Assembly: GCF_901709675.1 (NCBI RefSeq)
Contig: NC_051095.1
Location: 2,008,795 to 2,072,794 of the forward strand
Length of the DNA: 64,000 nt
Source: Syngnathus acus
Lineage: Eukaryota > Chordata > Actinopteri > Syngnathiformes > Syngnathidae
Reading direction: 5' to 3'
This document shows, one piece after another, positions 1 through 16,100 of the stretch. Under the pieces are notes generated by a model that had not been told where the DNA came from, ran no database searches, and was given only the letters and a program-made list of their open reading frames with translations. Numbering within the stretch: the first letter of the stretch is position 1; every line of letters starts with the position of its first letter. The position numbers and the translations under genes were made by a program.

Positions 1-1000
1 CTCCACTCGATCACATTCACAAGTTGCCGTTTGGGCCGAAACGAGCACCCGGGGAGAGAAGGTCGTTCCTCCTGCGCACGTGCAGAATATAGTTTCATTC
101 GTTTGGCCTTCTCATTTAGTTTTGGTCACAGCGGGACTTTTTCGCAACGCGCCTAGCGGATAACGATGGTGCCGTTTTTCGTCGCCCACCCCCATTTCTT
201 TTTTCCCCCCCGGACTAAAGGAAATAAAATAGAATGACACCGACTGTTAAGACCTTGGTTTTGAAATCTTTTCATTTGTGTGATTTGTGGCACACAAGTC
301 CCGATGGTTGATTAACATTCACGCAAACATCATAAAATGGATTACGAAGGCAACAGATCCAGTTTGACAGCTTAACGGAAAGAAAAAAAGAACAGCTATA
401 GCGCTCAATCTGTGTTCCGAGAACTGAAGAACTCACTGCGCACACGCTCTGAGGAAATTGACACAAAGATGAGCTCATGTGTAAAGAGCTAAGCAGATTA
501 AAGTTTGTCACCACCTCTGTAAATTTGTAACTTGAGATCTGTTTGAACATTTGGCAGAAATGTACACAAAATCAAGGTCTTGTGTTAACATGACAATGTA
601 ACTTGGAACTATCAGCGCCACAATCGCTTAAAAGGTCTCAAATGTTAGAAAGGATAGAAAACAGCCCAAGCCACTCGATTGAAGCATTGCCGCAAAAAGC
701 CAGAACATTTTGACTCATCGCTCCCCCTAAAAACTGTAAATATAAAGCAACCACCGACTCCCAAGCATCATCTCGTTCCACTTCAAATGAAACAGGTTGA
801 TTTTTCATAGCTAACAACCAGGCTAAGCGCTAATAACCCCGGCTAAAGCTGCTCCCTCCTCTAGCTTCCTACTAGTTGCAGTCCCTGTCTACCGTTTCAG
901 TCCACCCTGATCTGTGAACATTTCTAAAACTAGTGGAGGGGAAATGTCAAATCTGACGGGGAAGTGGCTGTTTTCCCCGAGCGTCCCTGGCAACCAGGGC
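1..1000. other. 3' flank / probable 3'UTR of faah2, no gene seen
   Basis: This stretch lies downstream of the faah2 stop codon on the minus strand. Part of it is probably the faah2 3'UTR, but I could not fix a convincing minus-strand polyadenylation signal. The open frames here are short, lack family resemblance and are not flanked by matching splice signals. Nothing else is supported. Confidence 0.5.
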
Positions 1001-4000
1001 CTAGATCATCTTCATCCGGCGGCTGTTGGAGGGAGGCTCTCTCCAGCCTCCGAAGGCCTTCTCCAGGTAGAGCGCCAAGGCCAGCGGCAGCCGATCCTGC
1101 AGCTTCCCGCTCACTACCTGCACGCCCATGGGCAGACCCTCCTCGTTCAGACCCAAGGGGCACTGGGTGACCGGCAGGCCCAGAATATTGAAGATGCCTG
1201 AGGAAGGAGGCAAAGGCGTAGTTAGGCGAGGCGACGGATCGTCGGCGTCACTGCGTACCGGTGTAGGCGAAGTCAAGCGGTTGAAAGAGCGCGTGGTGAT
1301 GTTTTGGGGCCACCCTGGGATGCGTCGGGTAAAGAAGCACACCGTCGCTTCCCAACAGCTGGTCCACATCCTTCTGTAGCTTCTCCTTCAAGCCCACAAG
1401 GAAGGAGGACGGTGTGGGCGAAGACATCTTCTCCAAAATGGCCAGACCTGCACAGGTCAACATTTTGAGTTGCAGTTTGGAAGCACCTCACGCAGTTGTT
1501 GACGCTCACCAATGGCGGCCACGGTGTGGTGGGATTTTCCTACGAGGCTTTTCACCGCCTCCCATATGGGCCAGATCGGCCGGCCCGGCTCTCCCAACTC
1601 GTCGGCGAACGGAACCGGAGGCTGCGGGAGAGAATGGCGGTAATTCGGCGGGCGGGCGAGCGATGCGACATGCGCGGCGGCCGGCCGGCCGGCATCGCCT
1701 CGCACCTTGCCCTCTTTGTCGGGAAGAGCCATGAAAGCGTCCCAGATGCGAAAGCTGTAGCGCAGCTCGGGGAAGCGTACTTCTTGGACCGACACCCCGA
1801 GTTCCGCTTTGAGACGCTCCACCACCTGACAGAGAGGTGAGACGTGTCCCGAACACGCATTGAAGTCGAGGCGAGATTTTGATCTTTACGACGCGGACGT
1901 TTTGACTCGCCTGCTTCTGGATTTGTCTGAGTTCTTGGCTGACGGGGAACGTCAGAGGAGAACCGCCGTCGTCAGGGGTGGTAAAAAAACGCAGTTTTTT
2001 CAGCTCCACCTTCTCGTCCAGGGACAACCTGCCGCAAAAGATGTCAGCGAGCCGGCGGGCCGACACCGGTTGCCAGCGCTCCGGTTCGGCAGCTCACATA
2101 GCTGCGTTTGGCCCCGCCATGATTTTCAGCATAGGCAGCAGGTCCTCGGCGTAGCGGCACATAGGCCCCGAGCTGGCGTACTCTTCATGTCTGCCCGAGT
2201 ACGGCGGGTACTGGTTATCGTTGGACACCACACCTGTGAGTGAGGTGAGACAATCGTGAGCCGCACACGCACAATTAAATCCTACAAACGGACGGGAGCC
2301 TCAGAGAGCCTTGTCTTACCTGGTGTGGGTTTGTGGCCGAATATCCCGTTGAAGAAGCACGGCAAGCGGATGCTGCCGCCGATGTCGGAGCCCAGGCCGA
2401 TAACGGCGCCGGCGGCGCCCAGCAAGCTGCCCTCGCCACCTTTTGGACAGGGTAGCCGGCGAACATCGAATAGACATTTTTGTGAGACGGTTGGTGAATT
2501 GAATACAGCGTAACTACGGCACTGGAATTGTAATTGATTGCGACCGGATGGAAAAACCCTTTCAGCGTTAACTCGATGTAATGTGTGCAAATAGAAAACC
2601 TGAGCCTCGCGAAGGTGCGCTCGAAATTTGAGGAGAATAAAAAGGCCACCGACCGGAGCTCCCCCCCGGCATCCTCTCCAGGTCGTAGGGGTTGCGAGTG
2701 ATGCCGTAGAGGTGGTTATGCGACTCTAACCACATGCAGCCCTCGCTGGTGTTGGTGACGCCCAGCGGGATGGCGCCCGCCCGCTTGAGCAACGCCACGG
2801 GCGGCGCGTCGCCCGCCGCCACCCTTCCTCGCATGCACACGATGCCGGTGTTGTGGGGCATACCTTTGAGCGAAGAGCAAAGGTTACGTAATAAGTCAAA
2901 CATTCATGACAGCACACTGAATTATATTACGCATGAAGGATTAAAGCAGAAATAAACAGTGAAGAAAGAACAGTATTTGTTTTACAATCTAAGCGTTTTC
3001 CCTTCTTTCTTGTTTGTTCTTGCCGCTAATTTTTAAGCTAATTGTAGAAAAAACACATTGATGTAAAAATAAATTTTAAAAAATCTAGGTAGAGCATGTT
3101 TTTTTTTTTTTTTTTTTTTTTAAGAGTTAACCTGAACGTTTCTGTCAGGCATTAAAAACAACACGTTACCTTGGAGACCGAAGGACCCTTTGACCGAGAG
3201 CGGCACGCCGAGGAAAGGCAGCCGATCGGCCAGCACCTCCTCACCTCCCGGTTCCTCATCAATCAGTTTGTCAACTTGCGCCGCTTCCTGGAGCGCGGCA
3301 GAGAACCTGGATGGTGAAATTGAAAAAAAAATACTTTATCGTGGAACCAAACGTTATGAATTGATCCCAATTGAGTCATCGGATGATAAGCGTTCACAAC
3401 ATAGATTTCGTAATGGCATTCGAACATTTCCTTCCCTGCAGAAAATATTTTAAAACAGTCAAATGTTCTGCATCCAATTCATATTTTTATTGTTGTAAGT
3501 GTTAAGCATACCAAAGAAAAGCTCATGTTATTCATAAGATTTAGAATTAACTTTTGAGGATATGTGGTATGCAAGATGAAGTTAATCAGTTATCGAAAAT
3601 TCAGTCCGACCCGACCCGTGCATGTTGACGGAATCTATTCTATGCCTAAATCGGGATTTAGCAAAGACGTGTGTAGCTCCTTGGGAGAGGTGTTTGAAGA
3701 ACCGTGCCTGTCTTTGACCACAGCGTTCACCAATGGGTTGACTTGCTGGATGCGGTCGACGTAAGCCTGCACCACCTCCACACTGGACACCTGTACGCAC
3801 AAAGATGCGTTCGGGTTGGTGGAAAATTAATCTAACAGTTTTAAGACTAGGCCAGATTTCATATGACATTTGGACTGATGGCTCGATTGTTATCCACCAC
3901 CAGAACCGAGACTCGAACCCACTCAGTGTTTACCTCTCGTCGTCGAATTCTCCCAGCGAGTTGCGTCGCAGACACGCAAAGGAGCGGGTTATCGAGCGGT

Positions 4001-4119
4001 GGGACCCTCCTCCTAGTCTCGGTGGTTCGGGAATACACGAAGCGATATAAGGCGAAGCAGAGGATCAAGAAGGCGTCGAAGAGCCATTTCTGGAGCCGTT
4101 CGGTTGTACTCAGAGTCAT
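1001..4119 (-). CDS. faah2: Fatty-acid amide hydrolase 2-like (11 coding exons, complete, 535 aa)
   Basis: Membrane-bound amidase-signature serine hydrolase that cleaves fatty-acid amides. Coding exons in transcript order: 4119-3934, 3790-3708, 3306-3170, 2863-2654, 2439-2320, 2233-2098, 2028-1911, 1825-1706, 1621-1510, 1447-1259, 1197-1001; phases join without a break to a TAG at 1001-1003. Residues about 12-28 form a hydrophobic segment, matching the N-terminal membrane anchor of FAAH2. The Ser-Ser-Lys triad is intact: Lys129 (GVPLSVKGSF), Ser204 (PGGSSGGEG) and Ser228 (GSDIGGSIR). The C-terminal region ILGLPVTQCPLGLNEEGLP is typical of the family. Length matches human FAAH2 (532 aa, from memory). 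Introns 2 and 7 appear to start with GC, intron 4 has a weak GTCGGT donor, and intron 6 is only 69 bp. The ATG at 4119 precedes the membrane anchor. The paralogue (a or b) cannot be assigned. Confidence 0.93.
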
Positions 4120-4184
4120 GCTGTCAGCTGAGTCAAGTAAGACCGGCTGGACGGACGCATACTCACCAGCACGTTCAGAATCAA

Positions 4185-4232
4185 GTAACGAGCCAATCAG
4201 CGTTGAGCGTTGCTATGGCTTGTGACGTCACC
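4185..4232. promoter_or_regulatory. Candidate faah2 promoter: CCAAT box plus palindromic CRE
   Basis: About 70-110 bp upstream of the faah2 ATG lie AGCCAATCAG (4191-4200), a good NF-Y site, and the full palindrome TGACGTCA (4223-4230), a CREB/ATF site, 22 bp apart. A GTTGCTATGG stretch between them resembles half of an RFX X-box. The arrangement is typical of a proximal promoter. Start site and activity are inferred. Confidence 0.5.
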
Positions 4233-4260
4233 TTAGCGTCGCTCGGTGACACCGGAAACA

Positions 4261-5089
4261 GCGCAACTCAAATACAGTTGTCGCGTTTACAAATTAAAAT
4301 ATCTGCTGCTGATTTCGAAGTGCTGGAGCCTATCAGCTGACTTTGGGCAAGTGGCAATAAAATTCAAGGTTAAGCTGGACTTGTCTCGTCGCCAACCGAA
4401 GTTGTACAAATATTTAACCACCTGACCTAAGAAGGGGAACCTTTCAAGAAGGAAAACGTCAACTGGGGATTCATTTGGGATTTTTAGAAGACGTTTTCCC
4501 CTTTTCCTCTTCTTATGCCAGTAATAGGCAGAACAATTTAAGGCTTTTCCACGAGACGGCAGGAAGTTCATGAGAAAATATGCGCCTTTGCCCAATCAAA
4601 ATTCCGAAACACTGAATTGAACTGAAGTATAGATGGCGGCAGAGCACAACTTTTGCCAAACCGAAGCTTCTCGCTTCAACGTATTTGCTTGGCCCCGAGA
4701 TGACACAAGATGTGGCAAAGCACTATTTATGTCTGAATGAAACGTTTTAACCCTCAACATCGTACCAGTCCTCCCAAATGCCACAAGATAGCAGCATGTA
4801 TTTTTTTTCCGTCCAAATTTTTGTTTGAAAAATCTAAACCTAAAAAAAGTTTTATCGTTAAAAAAATATTCCAAAACACAAAATTAACCCCCCCCCCCCA
4901 AAATGGATACAACCTACCGCAAAAAATAAATTTTAATTGCTTTTTTTTTTATATCCATCGTGGAAAAAACTATATATGTATACAAAAATGAAAACAGCCC
5001 TCCAAAAAAAATCTAAGGAAAACAAATTTTTTATATCATACATGTCGTAAAGGAACGTAAAAAAGGACGGTTCCGTTCTTACCCGTATG
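4261..5089. other. Intergenic spacer between divergent faah2 and tesk1
   Basis: AT-rich, with several A and T runs and a C10 run near 4890. Two degenerate pieces near 4690-4710 and 4780-4795 resemble a small dispersed motif (CCATCTTGTGGCA and variants) seen elsewhere in the window. No exon or RNA gene is visible. Confidence 0.5.
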
Positions 5090-5280
5090 TGATCACGTGA
5101 GCAGCAGCTCTCCTACCCGGAAGTGGCACCAAAGCAAACACACTAAGCGCCTTCATATACAAACAAGCGCCGTGGCAGAAATAATAATTTAATTCGCTTT
5201 TAACGCATTTCCGACCGACGTGTTGCAATTCAAGCGTGCAGGTAACATTAACTTTGAGGGGGTGTGGGGGTCACGTGAGC
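5090..5280. promoter_or_regulatory. Candidate tesk1 promoter: E-boxes and ETS site
   Basis: The palindrome CACGTG occurs near 5095 (in GATCACGTGAGCAGCAG) and again near 5272 (in GGTCACGTGAGCAACAG); the two share the wider TCACGTGAGCA context. CCCGGAAGTG near 5117-5126 is a strong ETS-type site. The segment is just upstream of a likely first exon with a strong splice donor. This is a motif-based inference. Confidence 0.45.
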
Positions 5281-5455
5281 AACAGCTCCACCCCCTCCGT
5301 AAAAGCCGGCGCTCCCCTCCTCGTGTGCAAACGACGCCACACCAAACGGGGCCGAGCGACCTCCGCGGCCTTCGCATGGACGACAGCAAGGGACGGGGAC
5401 ACTGCCGTGAGCTAACATCGGTGCAACGACGTCCTTGGAATTGATTTTCTTGCGG
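5230..5455 (+). other. tesk1: Probable non-coding first exon of tesk1
   Basis: CpG-rich stretch ending in a near-consensus splice donor (GCGG, then GTAAGT at 5456-5461). The matching acceptor is CTTGCAG ending at 6236, after a pyrimidine tract and a GTTGACC branch-like motif. The 5' boundary is a guess because no start-site motif is clear. It contains one short upstream ORF, annotated separately. Confidence 0.5.
5376..5444 (+). other. Upstream ORF 1 in the predicted tesk1 leader (22 codons)
   Basis: ATG at 5376 in a GCATGG context, TGA at 5442-5444, wholly inside predicted exon 1. It would be scanned before the main start and could damp translation. It matters only if transcription begins upstream of 5376. 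Confidence 0.3.
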
Positions 5456-5461
5456 GTAAGT

Positions 5462-6236
5462 GGGGTACGTTACATGCACGCGCCGCCTCGCTGACCAGGC
5501 CGTTTCCGTCGCAGTTTACGTTGAGAGGTAACCGGGCTCCGCAATTGACTAGCAAGTCGGGAGGGGGGGAACGAAGGTGCTGCTTCGTCCAATCAATCCG
5601 ATCACCCTCACCGATTTGGATCAATTTGAAAGTGTGTCTGTATCTGCGCGTGCGCGCCAAATGCGGCCGCTGCTAACAATCTGCAGAGTGCAGATAACAG
5701 CGACTACACAATCGCTTTTCTTTTAATTTTTTTTTTATAAATACTGTCCAGTGTACATATGTGAAATGTTCTACGGATGTTGTACTTGCGAAAGCAAATG
5801 GAGGGCAATATTTAAGAGCACCGTAGCATTTTTCAAATGTACGTACGTACATCGTTACTATTGTTTACGTTACTAACTATAAGCCATTATTTAATGAGAT
5901 GACTATTTTTTCAAGGGGCAGGGCGGGGTGCTAAATTAATGTTGCCTATTTGTGAAACTAACACTGGATCAAATGCTGAGGAGCTTCATTTGGACAAAAT
6001 TAGTGCTTTAACACCACTTTGTGGGATCTTGGAACCGAATCGCTATGTTTAAGTGAGTTCTGCGGCTTCTATTTGCTGCCATCTTTGCTGGCATCTTCAT
6101 GCGAATGTTGAAGTTGTTGATTTTCATTGAGATGGGAAATGGAGAATACGCGCTTGATGTCAAGATGCCCACTTGATCTGATGTTTCATGTCGTTCTTGC
6201 TTAGTCGTTCAGTTGACCGACTTTTACGTCTTGCAG
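5462..6236 (+). other. tesk1 leader intron
   Basis: Predicted intron between the non-coding exon and the coding exon. It is AT-rich, with a CGTACGTACGTAC patch near 5841 and a degenerate dispersed-repeat piece near 5975-6035 (GAGGAGCTTCATTTGGAC followed by a CACTTTGTGG core). No gene is visible. Confidence 0.45.
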
Positions 6237-6277
6237 CACTCCACTGGACCGGGCCGCAACCGCAGAGGGCAGCTGTC

Positions 6278-6313
6278 ATGGCGCGTCTTAACCTGAGCCC
6301 AACCAAATTGTGA
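6278..6313 (+). other. Upstream ORF 2 in the tesk1 leader (11 codons)
   Basis: ATG at 6278 with G at -3 and G at +4, a strong initiation context. It reads [11 protein letters not shown] and stops at TGA 6311-6313, 26 bases before the main ATG at 6340. It lies in the same exon as the main start. Confidence 0.4.
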
Positions 6314-6339
6314 AACTGCACTCCTGCTTCTGTCCTACG

Positions 6340-12737
<6,398 letters not shown>

Positions 12738-13605
12738 AGGCAGCAGGCACCTTTGGAATTTGCACAGATTTTAACGCAGCAATATAAAGTGGAAGGTTGC
12801 AGAAGGGTGGAGACCTTTCCATACATTTACGGCAACCATTTGGTGAATTTCAAATTGTAAACTTTGCATGGGAATTAAGTCATTTTAAGTGTCATGTTTA
12901 GCATTTCTACCATGATTTGTTTTTTGTGTTAAGTTTCTGCTTTATTCTATTAATTTCCATGAAAGCTTTGCAATTTTCAAGCCTAAATCTGTAAACCCTG
13001 CCAGTAAAAATCCCCCCCAAAATTGATGTAACCCCAGCAATTGCATCCAGATGCCACAAGGTGGTGTCTAAGCTCTGTCGAAATTTCCTTGACACCAGAA
13101 TGCTTCCACATGGGCTCGGGTCTTTGCTTGGGTTTTGCTTGCCTGCCGCCCTCTGCTGGGTCGATGGTAAACCAGACCCCCCCCTTCCGCCTCCTCCCCA
13201 TCTGACCTGTCCAGCATGAAAAGTCGTCGCACGATGCAAAACCACCGATTTCAACGAGGAATGTCAAGCTTAGTATTATTGTCGCAACAATCCTATTTTG
13301 GGGATATTTGGTGCTGTTAAGTCTTAAGTTAAGTTGTATGGTGCACTGTGTGTGTGTGCGTGTGTGTGTGTGTGCGTGTGTGTGTGCGCGTGCGTGTATG
13401 CCTACTGTTTAGGCTATTTTTGTTGCTCTTCAGTCTGTATTGGCACTAGAGATTGCCACTTGAAGCACTTCAACTGAATTCCTGCTGTGATTGAAATTTT
13501 CAAGGGAATGAACGGTCCGAGACCCGCTTACAAGCTGTTCATATTCTTATTTAATTTAAAAAAAAAAATGAAAAAAAGTTGAATTAAAGGAATATATATA
13601 GAATG
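12738..13605 (+). other. tesk1: tesk1 3'UTR (predicted)
   Basis: Runs from the stop codon to a likely cleavage site after ATTAAA (13583-13588). It includes a TG microsatellite (13347-13395). An AATAAA at 12733-12738 overlaps the stop codon but lacks a GT-rich follower. Confidence 0.5.
13347..13395. repeat. (TG)n microsatellite in tesk1 3'UTR
   Basis: About 24 TG units interrupted by single C bases (TGCG). Confidence 0.8.
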
Positions 13606-13632
13606 CTGTGTTTTGTGTGTCTGTTGTGTTGT
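13583..13632 (+). terminator. Candidate tesk1 polyadenylation site
   Basis: ATTAAA at 13583-13588 is followed after about 20 bases by a GT-rich element (TGTGTTTTGTGTGTCTGTTG), the usual downstream signal. It is the best-formed site after the tesk1 stop. Confidence 0.45.
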
Positions 13633-13967
13633 CATGTTTTGCTACTGTGTTCAAGGGTCATAGAGATTCACTCGCTGTAGCACAGGTCTATATATTTATA
13701 TATATTTTTTTTTACAAAAAGTCTTACTATACCCCTGGACTATATCTATCTATCTAGCTAGCTATAAAGCTTTTCTATACATAGTCTTGTTTTTTTTAAT
13801 TGGTCATTTGAAAAAGAGGAACATGTGACATCTGGCCACAAGGGGACGCTATCCGCCGACGGGATCAGTGCAGCGTGGCGCGATGAAGTCAGAGGGAAGC
13901 CATCTTACGTTGCCCATGACAACAAGATGCAGTCGAATTTTTGAGTAGCAGATGGGGCTATAGCTAG

Positions 13968-14165
13968 TAGTCAAAGTCAAAGTCTGCTTTATTGTCAATT
14001 TCTTCACATGTCAAGACATACAAAGAGATCGAAATTGCGTTTCCTACAATCCCACGGTGACAAGACATATTACACATTCAAGTAAACAATACAAAAAAGT
14101 AAAAATAAGAAGGCACATACAATGAATAAATAAGAGCAATGAATAAATAAGAGCAACTATTAAGT
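13968..14165 (-). mobile_element. Dispersed fish retroposon tail
   Basis: Read on the minus strand, it ends with ACAATAAAGCAGACTTTGAC and a repeated TTTGAC tail, a pattern I associate with the 3' end of common teleost non-LTR elements. A GAATAAATAAGAGCAA piece is duplicated at 14122-14155. The family name is uncertain. Confidence 0.45.
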
Positions 14166-14228
14166 GAACTGAATCTTTAGAATCAGTTCACTCAAAAGAC
14201 TCGTTCAAACGAATCGTTCAACGAATCG
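14166..14228. repeat. GAACGAATCGTTCA-family repeat, copy 1
   Basis: Contains GTTCACTCAAAAGACTCGTT and CGAATCGTTCAACGAATCG. It is related to the longer stretch at 16790-17105. Probably a DNA-transposon end. Confidence 0.5.
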
Positions 14229-14325
14229 TCCCCCCCCCCCACCCCCCGCGCACACACTGATTTTTTTTTTTTTTTTTATAAATCAAATTATCAAAAATCA
14301 TGGTCAGAGCTTCACGGAAAGTGAA

Positions 14326-14396
14326 GTGCCACACCCGCTCTCACCCCCACTTTCTGATTGGCTGTTTGATCTGTGATGTCAAATGGACACTCCATT
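14326..14396. repeat. Base repeat carrying CCAAT and CRE-like motifs, copy 1
   Basis: AAGTGCCACACCCGC, then CTGATTGGCTGTTTGATCTG and TGATGTCA (a mutated CRE). The same block recurs at 15853-15917 and 16004-16070. Confidence 0.7.
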
Positions 14397-15645
14397 AGGT
14401 ACACCGCCATTTTCAAGTGTACCTAATAACAGGCCACTTTATTAGGGAAATATCATGGTCAAAGGTCACACGTGTCAAGCTCTAGTCCTCGGGGGCCGCG
14501 TTCCAATATGTTATCCAAGTTACCCTCGTTAAACACACCTGCGTGAAAAGTTTTAGCCATTTTCACGTTCTGCAGGAGCTAAAACTTTTCACGCAGGTGC
14601 GCTTAACGAGGGAATCACACGGACACTCCATTAGGTACACCGCCATTTTCAAGTGTACCTAATAACAGGCCACTTTATTAGGGAAATATCATGGTCAAAG
14701 GTCACACGTGTCAAGCTCTAGTCCTCGGGGGCCGCGTTCCAATATGTTATCCAAGTTACCCTCGTTAAACACACCTGCGTGAAAAGTTTTAGCCATTTTC
14801 ACGTTCTGCAGGAGCTAAAACTTTTCACGCAGGTGCACTTAACGAGGGAATCACACGGACACTATTAGGTACACCGCCATTTTCAAGTGTACCTAATAAC
14901 AGGCCACTTTATTAGGGAAATATCATGGTCAAAGGTCACAGGTGTCAAGCTGCAGTCCTCGGGCCGCGTTCCAATATGTTTTCCAAGTTACCCTCGTTAA
15001 ACACACCTGCGTGAAAAGATTTTGGTCATTTTCACGTTCTGCGGGAGCTAAAACTTTTCACGCAGGTGCACTTAACGAGGGAATCACACGGACACTCCAT
15101 TAGGTACACCGCCATTTTCAAGTGTACCTAATAACAGGCCACTTTATTAGGGAAATATCATGGTCAAAGGTCACACGTGTCAAGCTCTAGTCCTCGGGGG
15201 CCGCGTTCCAATATGTTTTCCAAGTTACCCTCGTTAAACACACCTGCGTGAAAAGTTTTAGCCATTTTCACGTTCTGCAGGAGCTAAAACTTTTCACGCA
15301 GGTGCGCTTAACGAGGGAATCACACGGACACTCCATTAGGTACACCGCCATTTTCAAGTGTAACTAATAACAGGCCATTTTATTAGGGAAATATCATGGT
15401 CAAAGGTCACAGGTGTCAAGCTGTAGTCCTCGGGGCCGCGTTCCAATATGTTTTCCAAGTTACCCTCGTTAAACACACCTGCGTGAAAAGATTTTGGTCA
15501 TTTTCACGTTCTGCAGGAGCTAAAACTTTTCACGCAGGTGCACTTAACGAGGGAATCACACAGACACTCCATTAGGTACACCGCCATTTTCAAGTGTACC
15601 TAATAACAGGCCATTTTATTAGGGAAATATCATGGTCAAAGGTCA
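14385..15645. repeat. About 236-bp satellite array, 5.3 units
   Basis: The marker ACACCGCCATTTTCAAGTGT begins at 14401, 14637, 14871, 15106, 15342 and 15578 (spacings 236, 234, 235, 236, 236). Each unit joins part of a base repeat (TTAGGTACACC to TTATTAGGGAAA) to most of a MITE (GTGTCAAGCTCTAGTCCTCG onward). Each unit holds a long inverted repeat with arms containing CACCTGCGTGAAAAG and CTTTTCACGCAGGTG. Units differ by few bases, so expansion is recent. Confidence 0.92.
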
Positions 15646-15846
15646 CAGGTGTCAAGCTCTAGTCCTCGGGGCCGCATTCCAACATGTTTTCCAAGATTCC
15701 CTCGTTAAGTACACCTGCGTGAAAAGTTTTAGCTCCTGCAGAACGTGAAAATGACCAAAATCTTTTCACGCAGGTGTGTTTAACGAGGGTAACTTGGAAA
15801 ACATATTGGAACGCGGCCCCTCGATGACTGGAGGTCGACACCCCTG
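15646..15846. mobile_element. Near-complete MITE ending the satellite array
   Basis: Starts CAGGTGTCAAGC and ends GTCGACACCCCTG, so its ends are imperfect inverted repeats. The interior is nearly palindromic (CCAAGATTCCCTCGTTAAG against TTTAACGAGGGTAACTTGG). This type, CAGGTGTCAAACTC...GAGTTTGACACCCCTG, is frequent in teleosts and is hAT-like. No clear target duplication was found. It is the only copy in the array that keeps its right end. Confidence 0.75.
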
Positions 15847-15852
15847 GTTTAA

Positions 15853-16100
15853 GTGAAAAGTGCCACACCCGCCCTCACCCCCACTTTCTGATTGGCTGTT
15901 TGAGCTGTGACGTCATTCGGACACTCCATTAGGTACACCGCCATTTTCAGATGTTCCTAATAACAGGCCAATTCATTAGGGAAAAAGCTTAAGTGAAAGT
16001 GAAAAGTGCCACACCCGCCCTCACCCCCACTTTCTGATTGGCTGTTTGATCTGTGACGTCATTTGGACACTCTATTAGGTACACCACCATTTTCAGGTTC
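15853..16100. repeat. Base repeat, two further copies without the MITE
   Basis: Two copies about 147 bp apart, each with AAGTGCCACACCCGCCC, CTGATTGGCT, TGACGTCA, then TTAGGTACACC. They show what the 236-bp unit looked like before the MITE joined it. Confidence 0.75.

Noticed and set aside
288-592. tesk1 being TESK2
   Set aside because: Positions given here are residues of the protein, not bases. The kinase domain and the NPFSRRDDLKGGKIK block fit both, but the Cys-rich CPACCL and VYKNLNRD ending fits TESK1 only, as far as I recall.
3600-3708. faah2 exon 2 extended through the GC site
   Set aside because: The continued frame (HGSSNTSPKE) leaves the family alignment and would not join exon 3 in phase.
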